This document shows, piece after piece, positions 17,893 to 27,142 of a DNA stretch of 64,000 nucleotides. Both the position numbers and the translations under genes were made by a program. This DNA comes from an uncultured Paraprevotella sp. Lineage in GTDB: Bacteria; Bacteroidota; Bacteroidia; Bacteroidales; Bacteroidaceae. The notes below the pieces were generated by a model that saw nothing but the letters and a program-made list of their open reading frames with translations, did not search any database and was not told the DNA's origin. The stretch lies in NCBI GenBank assembly GCA_944320775.1, contig CALUIV010000012.1, positions 1 to 64,000 on the forward strand. The letters are read 5' to 3'. The first letter of the stretch is position 1, and each line of letters begins with the position of its first letter.

Positions 17893-19878
17893 ATGAAAAG
17901 GTTTTATGTGTTTTTGTCTTGTCTGCTTGTTGTCTTATTGGTATGGGCTGTTCCGGCGGAAAAGAAACGTATGTTTGTTCCTTTGATTCAGGGAGGAACT
18001 GTTGAAGTAACTTTTTTCGGAGATGAAAATGGGTATTATTATATTACGGATGACGGTTTTTTAGTGCGTCCTGTTTCCGGAACAGATTGTTTTGAGTTGA
18101 CAGATAAAACCTTGTCGGATGTGTATATGCAGTTTAAGCAAACTCGGATGAAGATTTCGGAACAAAGGGAGACCGGACTTCCAGTTGCCATACCTCGGAC
18201 AGGTTCACCGAAAGTTCCTGTGATTTTAGTAGGGTTTGCAGATGCTCCGTTTGTGGTTCCTGATTCTGATGTTTCTGTTGCTGAATATTATGATAAATAT
18301 TGTAATGGAACCCGTGATGGAGTGAATTATACCGGAGCCGGAAGTTACGGTTCTGTTCGGGATTATTTTATCGCTCAGAGTGACAGTCTGTTGCAGCTGG
18401 ATTTTCAGATTATCGGTCCGATACAATTACCTCATGATGCGGCTTATTACGGGGCGGATAGTCTGTATGCAGATGGCAAGCAGGATATTGATGTGAACCG
18501 GAAGCAGTTTCTGGAAGATGCAGTAGCAGAAGCTCTCAAAAAACAAGACGACTGGAGTACATTTGACAACAATGGAGATGGAAAAGTAGATATGGCTTTT
18601 CTGATATATGCAGGTCTGGGGCAGGCCAATGGCGGAGCAAGCCAAACGATCTGGCCTAGGGAAATGGTTTCGGAAACGGAAGTTAACGGCATAGTCTTTT
18701 CGGTTATGGCTTATTGTAACCAGTTGCGTCCGATGAGCGGTTCTGATGAGACTGCCCGTGTACAGACTGATGGTATAGGTATTATGTGTCATGAATTATC
18801 GCATGCGTTGGGACTACCGGATTTTTATAATCAGCAACATTTAACGTTTGGAATGGATTATTGGTCGGTCATGGATTATGGTTATTTTGCCAAGAATGGC
18901 TATGCTCCGGGAAGCTACCATGCTTATGAACGTGATTTTATGGGATGGCGCCGGTTGCGGGTATTGGATAAGCCGCAGACGGTCCGGATTTATCCGACAG
19001 AACAGGGCGGTTGCGGGTATAAAATAATGAATGAGGCGAATCCGAATGAATATTATGTGCTTCATAATCTTCAGAAAGCCGGATGGGATACCATGTTGGC
19101 TACTTTGGGGCATGGCATGTTGGTGACGCATGTAGATTATGATTCTCTGATATGGTGTCGCAATCTGGTGAATGCTGATCCGGAGCATCAGCGTATGACA
19201 ATTATTCCGGCCAATAATTCGTTGAAAGGAAATTTCAATTCATCGACGGCTCAAGAGATGTTGCGTTCGTTGGCAGGAAATCCGTATCCCGGTATTACGG
19301 GAAATCGGGCGTTGACGGACAATACTGTTCCGGCTTCAGTTGTATTTTCAGGAAATTATATGGGTAAGCCAATTACACAAATAGAAGAAAAAGATGGTGT
19401 GATTTCCTTCAAGTTTATGCCTTTAGGGCAGTTGCAATCAGTTGATGTTCATAGTATGACCTATGATTTTACACATAGAAAATTGACATGGGATGCAGTG
19501 CCTCATGCAACCTGTTATGCATTGGAAGCAGGTATCGGGGCAGATAATGTTGAAGTGATTTGGCGTGCAGATTCTGTTTTTGATGAAAATCTAATTCTTG
19601 ATACGCTTCCGGAAACAGATGGGATGTATCGTGTTCGGGTTAAAGCCATGGCCGATGCATATGAGGATGCTGCATTTTCAGAATGGTTTGATATAACTGG
19701 AACAGGAATTACAGATCTTTCTTCGAATGAACAGGCTGTTCGGGTGAATGTGTATTCCTTGCAGGGAATTTGTTTGTTCCGGCAAGTTGTCTTGTCTGAA
19801 ATCATTGGTCAGTTGCCCGCGGGTGTCTACCTGATTCGGGGAACGCAAATGCAAAAAAAAATATATATACAGGAATAA
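17893..19878 (+). CDS. M6 family metalloprotease with C-terminal sorting-like domain
   Basis: A 661-residue secreted zinc protease. A signal peptide spans about residues 1-21. The zinc site HELSHALGLPDFY has its first His at residue 300, followed by FGMDYWSVMDYG, the Met-turn-like segment of M6 (immune inhibitor A-like) peptidases. A Ca-binding-like DNNGDGKVD precedes it. The C-terminus (LPAGVYLIRG...KKIYIQE) resembles a type IX secretion sorting domain. A GTG at 17887 gives two more residues; the ATG at 17893 is preferred. A TATCTTTG box lies at 17865-17872. A paralogue follows 12 bases downstream. Confidence 0.9.
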   Translation: MKRFYVFLSCLLVVLLVWAVPAEKKRMFVPLIQGGTVEVTFFGDENGYYYITDDGFLVRPVSGTDCFELTDKTLSDVYMQFKQTRMKISEQRETGLPVAIPRTGSPKVPVILVGFADAPFVVPDSDVSVAEYYDKYCNGTRDGVNYTGAGSYGSVRDYFIAQSDSLLQLDFQIIGPIQLPHDAAYYGADSLYADGKQDIDVNRKQFLEDAVAEALKKQDDWSTFDNNGDGKVDMAFLIYAGLGQANGGASQTIWPREMVSETEVNGIVFSVMAYCNQLRPMSGSDETARVQTDGIGIMCHELSHALGLPDFYNQQHLTFGMDYWSVMDYGYFAKNGYAPGSYHAYERDFMGWRRLRVLDKPQTVRIYPTEQGGCGYKIMNEANPNEYYVLHNLQKAGWDTMLATLGHGMLVTHVDYDSLIWCRNLVNADPEHQRMTIIPANNSLKGNFNSSTAQEMLRSLAGNPYPGITGNRALTDNTVPASVVFSGNYMGKPITQIEEKDGVISFKFMPLGQLQSVDVHSMTYDFTHRKLTWDAVPHATCYALEAGIGADNVEVIWRADSVFDENLILDTLPETDGMYRVRVKAMADAYEDAAFSEWFDITGTGITDLSSNEQAVRVNVYSLQGICLFRQVVLSEIIGQLPAGVYLIRGTQMQKKIYIQE

Positions 19879-19890
19879 TAGCGTGTTTAT

Positions 19891-21687
19891 ATGAAAAAAA
19901 ATAAGTATTTGACCCTGATGTTTATGACTGGTCTTACTGTAAGCGTTCTGGCTGTTCCGGCGCGTAGAATAACCAAAACCGTATGTCAGCGAGACGGTAC
20001 AACTTTGCAGATTGTTTTGGGAGGTGATGAACATTTCCGCTATTATACGACGACCGACGGTGTTCCGTTGGTTTGTCTGCCAGACAGCAATTATTATTAT
20101 GGACGTTTGGTGGCTGATTCGTTGCAGGCGGATCGGAGCCGGTTGGCTCATGAACTGGCTATGCGTACAGCGGATGAAGCTAATTATGCCGTTTCTTTGA
20201 AAGAAGAGTTTCTTGAATATACAGAAAGCGTGCGTACAAACAGAATTGCAAAACGGTTTGCACAAGTGGGAAATCCGACCGTAAAAACGCGTGCTTTGTC
20301 TTCTTTTGGCGGCCAGGTTTTGCAGACACCGATGACGGGCAGTAAAAAAGGATTGGTAATTCTGGTGAATTTTCAGGATGTTGCCATGAAAATATTAGCT
20401 CCGCAGCAAACTTTTTATTCCTTGATGAATGAAAAAGGATATAAGGGATATGGTATGTATGGAAGTGTACGCGATTATTTTCTGGCTCAGTCGTACGGTG
20501 CGTTTGATTTTAGTTTTGATGTTGTGGGGCCAGTTACGGTAAGTCAGAAAATGGCTTATTATGGAGCCAATTCGGGAGAGGCTGATGTACGTCCGGAGGT
20601 GATGGTCCGTGAAGCGTGTAAGCTGGTTGATGCGGAAGTGAATTTTGCAGATTATGATTGGGATGGTGATGGTGAAGCGGAGCAGATTTTTGTCATTTAT
20701 GCCGGTTATGCAGAGAGCAACGGAGCTTCGTCGGAAACAATCTGGCCGCATCAGTTCCAAGTGACGGATTCCAATGGGGGAGCATTGATCCTCGATCATA
20801 CTGTCGTGAAAAAATATGCTTGTAGTAGCGAACTGGCAGGAGTGAGTGGAGCGACTGTAACGGGTATTGGTACAATCTGCCACGAATTTTCACATTGTTT
20901 CGGGTTACCGGATTTTTATGACACGCGTGGAAGTAATTTTGGCATGGATGTATGGAGCCTGATGGATTACGGATGTTATAATAACAATGGTTATACACCA
21001 GTAGGTTATACGGCATATGAAAGAATGTTCTGTGGCTGGCTGGAGCCAGAGGTTCTTTATATGCAGCAACCGGTAAAAAACATGCCGGCATTGTCGGACG
21101 AACCTGTTGCTTATGTTATCCAAAACGAGGCCAACAAGAGTGAATATTATATGTTGGAAAACCGTCAGAAAAAAGGTTGGGATTCAGCTATGCCCGGACA
21201 TGGTCTTATGGTGGTCCATGTGGATTATAACGAGAGCTTGTGGAACAATAACTCGGTGAATACTTCTGCTTCGAGACAACGTATGACGATTATTCCTGCC
21301 GATAATTCTCTGAAGCGGGATGATGCCCATGAATATGCTGGTGATCTTTATCCGGGAACAGCCAATAATCAGCATCTGACCAACGAGACAGTACCGGCTG
21401 CAACGTTGAATTCTTATAATGTGGATGGTAGTCGGCTGATGAACAAACCTATTTATAATATTCAGGAAGAAGAGGGACTGATTTCATTTGACTATATGCG
21501 TTCGTATTCTACGGGTATTGACAAATTAGAAGGAAAGGAATCGTTGTTAGATTATCCTTTTACCGTTTATCGGACGGATGGATCCTATCTGGGCCGTTTT
21601 TGGGACGACAGTTGGAAGAAGCATGTCAAATCCGGTATATATTTATTGAAGTCGGGACAAAAGACACGAAAAGTTGTGGTTGAATGA
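19891..21687 (+). CDS. Second M6 family metalloprotease, tandem paralogue
   Basis: A 598-residue paralogue of the preceding gene, 12 bases downstream and surely co-transcribed. It has a signal peptide (about residues 1-22) and a long N-terminal propeptide-like region. The zinc site HEFSHCFGLPDFYD starts at residue 331 and is followed by FGMDVWSLMDYG. The Ca-loop-like DWDGDGEAE is conserved in both copies. It ends GIYLLKSGQKTRKVVVE, again like a type IX sorting signal. A strong 22-bp hairpin terminator closes the pair. Confidence 0.9.
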   Translation: MKKNKYLTLMFMTGLTVSVLAVPARRITKTVCQRDGTTLQIVLGGDEHFRYYTTTDGVPLVCLPDSNYYYGRLVADSLQADRSRLAHELAMRTADEANYAVSLKEEFLEYTESVRTNRIAKRFAQVGNPTVKTRALSSFGGQVLQTPMTGSKKGLVILVNFQDVAMKILAPQQTFYSLMNEKGYKGYGMYGSVRDYFLAQSYGAFDFSFDVVGPVTVSQKMAYYGANSGEADVRPEVMVREACKLVDAEVNFADYDWDGDGEAEQIFVIYAGYAESNGASSETIWPHQFQVTDSNGGALILDHTVVKKYACSSELAGVSGATVTGIGTICHEFSHCFGLPDFYDTRGSNFGMDVWSLMDYGCYNNNGYTPVGYTAYERMFCGWLEPEVLYMQQPVKNMPALSDEPVAYVIQNEANKSEYYMLENRQKKGWDSAMPGHGLMVVHVDYNESLWNNNSVNTSASRQRMTIIPADNSLKRDDAHEYAGDLYPGTANNQHLTNETVPAATLNSYNVDGSRLMNKPIYNIQEEEGLISFDYMRSYSTGIDKLEGKESLLDYPFTVYRTDGSYLGRFWDDSWKKHVKSGIYLLKSGQKTRKVVVE

Positions 21688-21710
21688 TTCTTATGTTTTG
21701 TATTCGTTCT

Positions 21711-21758
21711 AAAAACCATAAAAAGCGTGACGAAACCGTCACGCTTTTTATGGTTTTT
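21711..21758. terminator. Strong bidirectional terminator between M6 protease and gdhA
   Basis: A perfect 22-bp stem with a 4-base AAAC loop has A-rich 5' and T-rich 3' flanks, so it can terminate the protease transcript and the converging gdhA transcript. Confidence 0.92.
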
Positions 21759-21789
21759 ATCGTATAATTTATTGTGTTCGTTTGCTTTA

Positions 21790-23124
21790 TTAAAGAACTC
21801 CTTGTTCCATCATAGCCTTAGCCACCTTCATGAAACCGGCAACGTTGGCGCCTTTTACATAGTTGATGTAACCGTCAGCCTGTGTTCCGTATTTAACGCA
21901 TGCTTCATGAATGCTCTTCATGATGCCATGCAGACGTGCATCTACTTCTTCGCGGGTCCAGCTCAGTTTCAATGAGTTCTGAGACATTTCCAAACCAGAT
22001 ACAGAAACACCTCCTGCATTTGAAGCTTTTCCTGGAGCATAAAGCAACTTAGCTTCCTGGAATACGTGGATAGCTTCCGGTGTTGAAGGCATGTTTGCAC
22101 CCTCAGATACTGCAATACAACCGTTGGCTACCAACTTCTTGGCATCTTCGCCATTGATTTCATTCTGTGTTGCGCTAGGTAATGCAATATCGCATTTTAC
22201 GCCCCAAGGACGTTCGCCCTCAAAGTATTGACAGCCATATTTTTCTGCATATTCCTTAATACGTCCGTGACGTACGTTTTTCAATTCGAAGATGAATTGC
22301 AATTTTTCAGTCGTAATGCCATCCGGATCGTAAACATAACCGTTACTGTCTGAGCAGGTAACTACCTTTGCTCCTAATTCGATGGCCTTTTCGATAGTGT
22401 ACTGAGCCACATTTCCAGAACCAGAAACAACACAAACTTTATCTTTCATGTCGAGACCGCGTGTAGCCAACATTTCCTGCAAGAAGTAAATGTTACCGTA
22501 TCCCGTAGCTTCCGGACGAATCAACGAACCTCCGAATTCCATGGCTTTACCAGTCAATGTACCTGTGAATTCTTTAGCCAGTTTCTTATACATACCGAAC
22601 AAATAACCAACTTCGCGGCCGCCAACACCGATATCACCGGCAGGTACATCAGTTTCCGGACCAATATGACGCCAAAGTTCAGTCATGAATGCCTGACAGA
22701 AACGCATGATTTCATTGTCAGATTTTCCGGCTGGATTGAAATCAGATCCTCCTTTACCGCCACCCATTGGCAAAGTAGTGAGTGAATTCTTGAATGTCTG
22801 CTCAAATGCAAGGAATTTCAGAATGGAAAGGTTTACAGACGGGTGAAAACGCAATCCGCCTTTGTACGGGCCAATAGCATTATTATGTTGTACGCGGTAT
22901 CCCATGTTTGTCTGTACGTTACCTTTGTCGTCAACCCAAGTTACGCGGAAAGAAAAAATACGATCGGGGATGCAAAGACGTTCGATTAAGTTGTATTTGT
23001 CGAATTCAGGATGTTTGTTGTATTCCTCTTCAATCGTGCTTAATACTTCCTCTACTGCCTGGTGATATTCATTCTCACCTGGAAATCTCTTCTTGAGATC
23101 TTCTAATACTTTGCTTGCGTTCAT
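21790..23124 (-). CDS. gdhA: NADP-type glutamate dehydrogenase
   Basis: A 444-residue hexameric-type enzyme for 2-oxoglutarate + ammonia to glutamate. It shows IGPYKGGLRFHPSVN, the catalytic-Lys PMGGGKGGSDFNP and the Rossmann-type SGSGNVAQ. The frame is open for 67 more codons upstream, but the MNASKVL start at 23124 gives the family length. A full promoter at 23191-23161 lies inside the extension, which rules the longer start out. The NADP preference is assigned from the family and not proven. Confidence 0.96.
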   Translation of the reverse strand: MNASKVLEDLKKRFPGENEYHQAVEEVLSTIEEEYNKHPEFDKYNLIERLCIPDRIFSFRVTWVDDKGNVQTNMGYRVQHNNAIGPYKGGLRFHPSVNLSILKFLAFEQTFKNSLTTLPMGGGKGGSDFNPAGKSDNEIMRFCQAFMTELWRHIGPETDVPAGDIGVGGREVGYLFGMYKKLAKEFTGTLTGKAMEFGGSLIRPEATGYGNIYFLQEMLATRGLDMKDKVCVVSGSGNVAQYTIEKAIELGAKVVTCSDSNGYVYDPDGITTEKLQFIFELKNVRHGRIKEYAEKYGCQYFEGERPWGVKCDIALPSATQNEINGEDAKKLVANGCIAVSEGANMPSTPEAIHVFQEAKLLYAPGKASNAGGVSVSGLEMSQNSLKLSWTREEVDARLHGIMKSIHEACVKYGTQADGYINYVKGANVAGFMKVAKAMMEQGVL

Positions 23125-23160
23125 GTTCGTATAATATTGATTGTGATTTTGATTTCGCGT

Positions 23161-23191
23161 CAAAGTTACAAAAAAGAAATAAACTTGCAAA
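23161..23191 (-). promoter_or_regulatory. gdhA promoter
   Basis: On the minus strand TTTG (23191-23188), 19 bases, TAACTTTG (23168-23161): a perfect -33/-7 match about 37 bases before the gdhA ATG. Confidence 0.8.
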
Positions 23192-23304
23192 ATAATGTGG
23201 CAAAAAGTTGAAAAAAAACTGTTTTTATCGCTATAATTTTCTTTTTTCATGGTTTTGATTGCAAAATGATATTTCAATATTGCAATCTTGATAATCTGTT
23301 TTTT

Positions 23305-23370
23305 CAGTTGCCCAACTGGTTGCATTGAGTTGCCCGTCTCATAATGCGGAGTTGCCCATCTGAGAATGTT
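23305..23370. repeat. Three tandem 22-bp repeat units, array 1
   Basis: Units at 23305-23326, 23327-23348 and 23349-23370 share the core [C/G]AGTTGCCC[A/G]NCT followed by a variable tail. The same 22-bp module occurs three times at 42227-42292. Both arrays lie just downstream of a minus-strand gene. Function unknown. Confidence 0.75.
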
Positions 23371-23390
23371 GGAATGTGAAGCATAAAAAA

Positions 23391-23415
23391 CAGGTACCCT
23401 GATTGGGGGTACCTG
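23391..23415 (-). terminator. Terminator of the TPR gene
   Basis: CAGGTACCC pairs with GGGTACCTG over 9 bp with a 7-base loop; the minus strand continues into TTTTTT (23390-23385). Confidence 0.85.
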
Positions 23416-23447
23416 TCCATATGAGTGTCGCTTTACAAATAGATAGA

Positions 23448-24836
23448 TTATTGTCCGGCTTTCCAGAAATCTTCTTCTTTTTTCCGTTTAGCTTTTTCTG
23501 CTTCATATGCAGCATTGGCCTTTTCGTATTCTGCATTCTTACGCTGAACGTCTACAATGGTTGCTTTCAGACGGTTGGCTGCTCCTGAAATACTGATATC
23601 GGTTTCTGCTGCTTTGTCGCAGTAGGTTATTGCTTCATCGAACTTCTTTTGGCGTGCCAGGAATTGTGCACGTATCAGATGACATTTTCCGGTTGCCTGA
23701 TCGCTATATTGTGTTGCTTTATCAAGATAAGTAAATGCCTTTTCAATGTCATTGGCCTTAGCCAAGGCGTTGGCAATCTTCATAGAAATATTTGCTCGGG
23801 CGATATCTGTTGAGCAAAGTTCCAATGCTTTGTCATAATATTGTATAGATTCTGCTGTCTGTCCGGCTTTATTCAGCTTTTGAGCCATACCGATTGCAGA
23901 TTCATATGTAGGTTCGATATTATAAGCATATTCTGCTGCTTTGTAGTAGACGTCAGTATCGTCGCAGTCATTTGCAGCCAAAAGGATGAGTGCAGACTTC
24001 AAGTAGTTCAGATTATCTTTGTTTGTTTCAATTTTGGGACCGAAAATGGCGATAATCTGATCACGGTCTGCTGCTTTTGACTGAGCAAAAATGGTTTCGA
24101 TACGATTTAATGTCGGGTCGTATTGTTCAACGATTTTTTTTGCAGCTTCCGGACTGCTGGCTTCATTCGCCAGACTCAACATCTTTTCGCAAACTTCCCG
24201 GCTTTCCAGATAGTCCTGAAGAAATTGTTCGCGGAATCCGTCGTTGTCGGCTAAATATTTTTGGTATGACACATCGAAAAATTTGTCCAAAACGAAACCG
24301 GCAACTTCTTTAGCACCGTCCTGGTTGATTAAATCAATACCTTCGCGGAACATGGTATATGCTTTGTCAACAGAAAATTCCGGATCAATACCTTGGCCAT
24401 AATAAGCATAGTCAAAGGCTTTGCGTGAAATGACATCACCTTTGGTTGCACGGGCACTAGGACGTGTAAATGAATTCAAACCATCCAGATTTTTCAGACG
24501 TGTGTCGTACAAATTCATTAATTCGTCAAAATAAGCCTTTTTTTCTGTTGCATCGGTTGATTGAAGTATCAGATTTGCAAGAATTGCTGCGCCGTATGCA
24601 TAAATACCTACTTGCGAGAAAGGAGCTTTTGTATAGACTGCTTTCCAAGGTTCATATGCACTTTTCCAATCTCCGGCTTTGTAATAGTCAATGTAAAGGC
24701 TAAGGTTGTTCAGGGCGTCAATACTGTCTTGACCATGGCCGATACGGTCATGGACAGAAGTTCCTTCGTATTGTGCCAGAGCAGGTAAACTAGCGGCAGC
24801 AAAAGCTACTGCCATTGAAAATCTTGTAAACTTCAT
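23448..24836 (-). CDS. Exported tetratricopeptide-repeat protein
   Basis: A 462-residue protein with a signal peptide ending LPALAQ near residue 22. Helical repeats follow across the rest, the clearest TPR units lying in the C-terminal half (for example AESIQYYDKALELCS, EKAFTYLDKATQYS and DEAITYCDKAAE). The C-terminal 35 residues are a charged Ala/Lys/Glu helix. Envelope scaffolding is the likely role, but no partner is visible. It has its own promoter (24924-24894) and terminator, so it is probably monocistronic. Confidence 0.88.
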   Translation of the reverse strand: MKFTRFSMAVAFAAASLPALAQYEGTSVHDRIGHGQDSIDALNNLSLYIDYYKAGDWKSAYEPWKAVYTKAPFSQVGIYAYGAAILANLILQSTDATEKKAYFDELMNLYDTRLKNLDGLNSFTRPSARATKGDVISRKAFDYAYYGQGIDPEFSVDKAYTMFREGIDLINQDGAKEVAGFVLDKFFDVSYQKYLADNDGFREQFLQDYLESREVCEKMLSLANEASSPEAAKKIVEQYDPTLNRIETIFAQSKAADRDQIIAIFGPKIETNKDNLNYLKSALILLAANDCDDTDVYYKAAEYAYNIEPTYESAIGMAQKLNKAGQTAESIQYYDKALELCSTDIARANISMKIANALAKANDIEKAFTYLDKATQYSDQATGKCHLIRAQFLARQKKFDEAITYCDKAAETDISISGAANRLKATIVDVQRKNAEYEKANAAYEAEKAKRKKEEDFWKAGQ

Positions 24837-24893
24837 GCTAATATATCTTAATGTGTTTAATACCTAAATATTTCTAGACCACTTAACTAGCCA

Positions 24894-24924
24894 CAAAGGT
24901 ACAAAAAAATATATTCTGAACAAT
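24894..24924 (-). promoter_or_regulatory. Promoter of the TPR gene
   Basis: On the minus strand ATTG (24924-24921), 19 bases, TACCTTTG (24901-24894). The -7 is a perfect match and the -33 differs at one base. Confidence 0.65.
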
Positions 24925-25033
24925 AAAAAAAGGTATGGAAAATGTTTATTTTCTTTGTTTGTAGAATTTTAGTGACTTGCTTGTTTCTAAAGAAATACAA
25001 TTAGAGCGTCGCGGATGTAAAACATGGAATATT

Positions 25034-25066
25034 TTTGTGATATCTCATTTTTTTTTTGCACTTTTG
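25034..25066 (+). promoter_or_regulatory. ilvA promoter
   Basis: TTTG (25034-25037), 21 bases, CACTTTTG (25059-25066), which differs from TAnnTTTG only at the first base. It favours the ilvA start at 25093 over the upstream in-frame ATG at 25024. Confidence 0.6.
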
Positions 25067-25092
25067 CATTCCGTAAAATAGAGCATAATGTG

Positions 25093-26286
25093 ATGTTGAA
25101 TTTAGATAATTTTTATCGTGCCCGTTATGTCTTGTCTCGGATTATTCGCCGGACGGATTTGATTCACGCACCAAAAATCAATGAAGAAAGTGACATCTAT
25201 CTGAAACCGGAAAACTTACAGACAACGGGATCATTCAAGCTTAGAGGGGCATGTTATAAGATTTCACAACTCAGTGAAGAAGAGAAAGCACGGGGCGTAA
25301 TTGCCTGCTCGGCTGGAAATCATGCGCAGGGGGTTGCTTTGGGAGCAACGTCGCATGGAATCAAGTCGTTAATTTGTTTGCCCGAAGGGGCACCGATCAG
25401 TAAGGTTGAGGCTACCCGCCGTTATGGTGCTGAGATTTGTCTGGTACCGGGGGTCTACGATGATGCTTATCAACGTGCCATACAATTACGCGATGAACAT
25501 GGGTATACGTTTATTCATCCGTTTGACGACGAGCATGTGATTGCCGGTCAGGGAACGATTGGATTGGAGTTGCTTGAACAGTTGCCTGAAGTGGAAGCAA
25601 TAGTAGTACCAATCGGTGGTGGAGGACTGATCAGTGGTATTGCTTATACTGTTAAATCGCTGAATCCAAAAGTGAAAATATATGGTGTTCAGGCTTTGGG
25701 TGCTCCCAGTATGTTGCAGAGTATCGAGTCACATGCCAAGGAACGTTTGTTGTCGGTTTCGACCATTGCAGATGGAATTGCTGTTAAAGAGCCGGGAGAT
25801 TTAACTTATGAGATTTGTTGCAAATATGTTGATGCTGTGGTCACAGTGACCGAAGATGAAATCTGTGCAGCAATCCTGGCTTTGATGGAACAGCAGAAAC
25901 TTGTTGCTGAAGGAGCTGGAGCTGTCAGTGTTGCTGCGGCAATGTTCAATAAGATTCCTATAAAAGGGAAAAAGACTATTTGTGTTGTCAGTGGCGGAAA
26001 TATTGACGTCAACATCTTGAGCCGGGTGATTAATCGCGGATTGGCCAAAAGCGGACGTACTTACAATTTCACAGTCGAGCTTGAGGATAAACCGGGACAG
26101 ATGGTTGAGGTCAGCAAGATTGTTGCTGAACTGGGCGGAAATGTTATTCATGTGTTGCATGAACGTAATGATGATAGTGCCAGTGTCAATTCTTGTCAGT
26201 TACGTCTGAAGGTAGAAACAAGAAATGCAGAACATATACAAGCTATAGAGAAACGCTTGTTGGAAAAAGGATTCAAACTTATTTAA
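25093..26286 (+). CDS. ilvA: Threonine ammonia-lyase (threonine dehydratase)
   Basis: A 397-residue PLP enzyme that deaminates threonine to 2-oxobutanoate. The PLP lysine is in TTGSFKLRGA near residue 52, the phosphate loop is PIGGGGLISG, and a single ACT domain (about 325-397) ends the protein. This length fits the shorter form with one ACT domain, so catabolic and isoleucine roles are both possible. The frame extends 23 codons upstream to 25024, but the promoter at 25034-25066 favours 25093. ridA follows 17 bases later. Confidence 0.94.
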   Translation: MLNLDNFYRARYVLSRIIRRTDLIHAPKINEESDIYLKPENLQTTGSFKLRGACYKISQLSEEEKARGVIACSAGNHAQGVALGATSHGIKSLICLPEGAPISKVEATRRYGAEICLVPGVYDDAYQRAIQLRDEHGYTFIHPFDDEHVIAGQGTIGLELLEQLPEVEAIVVPIGGGGLISGIAYTVKSLNPKVKIYGVQALGAPSMLQSIESHAKERLLSVSTIADGIAVKEPGDLTYEICCKYVDAVVTVTEDEICAAILALMEQQKLVAEGAGAVSVAAAMFNKIPIKGKKTICVVSGGNIDVNILSRVINRGLAKSGRTYNFTVELEDKPGQMVEVSKIVAELGGNVIHVLHERNDDSASVNSCQLRLKVETRNAEHIQAIEKRLLEKGFKLI

Positions 26287-26303
26287 TTAAATATAAGATT
26301 CTT

Positions 26304-26678
26304 ATGAAAGTATTGCACACTGAAAAAGCGCCTGCTGCAATCGGACCTTACAGCCAGGCAATCGAAGTGAATGGTTTTGTGTTTGCATCAGGACAGATTC
26401 CAATTAATCCGGAAACCGGTGCTATGGTTGAAGCGGATATTAAGGCTCAGACTCGTCAGGCTCTGACAAATGCAAACGAGGTAATGAAAGCTGCTGGTAT
26501 CGATTTGACCCATGTTGTTAAAACGACAGTGTTTCTTTCTGATATGGCTAATTTTGCGGCAATGAATGAAGTTTATTCAACATTCTTCAAAGAACCGTTT
26601 CCGGCTCGTTCTGCTGTTGCCGTAAAGGAGTTGCCGAAGGGAGCCTTGGTCGAAGTGGAGTGTATCGCCGTGAAGTAA
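26304..26678 (+). CDS. ridA: RidA family reactive enamine/imine deaminase
   Basis: A 124-residue YjgF/YER057c/UK114 protein that hydrolyses 2-aminoacrylate-type imines released by PLP dehydratases. It has APAAIGPYSQA, the VFASGQIPINP strand, and VVKTTVFLSDM with PARSAVAVKELPKGALVEVE containing the substrate-binding Arg and Glu. Placement directly after ilvA, whose product is such an imine, makes a functional pair. The start at 26304 gives the family N-terminus. Confidence 0.96.
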   Translation: MKVLHTEKAPAAIGPYSQAIEVNGFVFASGQIPINPETGAMVEADIKAQTRQALTNANEVMKAAGIDLTHVVKTTVFLSDMANFAAMNEVYSTFFKEPFPARSAVAVKELPKGALVEVECIAVK

Positions 26679-26765
26679 ACGAATATGAACATGAAAAAGT
26701 TTTGCTGATTGTCTGGATGGCAATTGGCAAAACTTTTTCGATTTAATTTGAATGTTGTTTTATTG

Positions 26766-26957
26766 TTAATAGTGGTCGTAATGAGTTATTTCCGGTTTGG
26801 TCTGGTTGGATTGTTCGAAGGTTGGGCAAAGGCGTTTGGCTTCTGCCACGAAGCGCTCTTTTAGAATGTCGCATTCGCAGATGACCGGATTTTTCATCCA
26901 TTGCATGAATTTTCCATGTTTACAATGAATGCATTGTATCATTTTGTTGTTTGCCAT
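26766..26957 (-). CDS. Small Cys-rich hypothetical protein
   Basis: A 63-residue protein with four to five cysteines (CIHC near residue 9, CEC near 27, one near 44), consistent with a small zinc-binding fold. No function is known to me. A TAGATTTG -7 box lies at 27014-27007 on the minus strand. The Cys pairs and a plausible promoter support it as real. Confidence 0.65.
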   Translation of the reverse strand: MANNKMIQCIHCKHGKFMQWMKNPVICECDILKERFVAEAKRLCPTFEQSNQTKPEITHYDHY

Positions 26958-27142
26958 TTTTGATTCTCTTTATATAGATTATCTTGTTTCTGATATTTCT
27001 TGATTGCAAATCTACTAAAAAATACAAATTAAACGGAGAATTTCTTATTAAATGCTGTTTCCTTGCTGATTTTACTTTAAATGGAGGGATTTGGCATATT
27101 ATTTGAAGGATTGTTATTGACTAACATTTATATATTTAAAAT

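Larger units (their letters stand above)
23125..23447. other. Intergenic region between TPR gene and gdhA
   Basis: It holds the gdhA promoter (23161-23191), an A/T-rich stretch, three tandem 22-bp repeat units (23305-23370) and the TPR-gene terminator (23391-23415). No reading frame here looks real. Confidence 0.8.

Noticed and set aside
23125-23325. Upstream in-frame extension of gdhA (67 codons)
   Set aside because: It contains the gdhA promoter and has no family homology; MNASKVL at 23124 gives the normal length.
23305-23370. CRISPR-like array from the 22-bp units
   Set aside because: The units are contiguous, with variation inside the unit and no separate spacers, and no cas genes are in the window.
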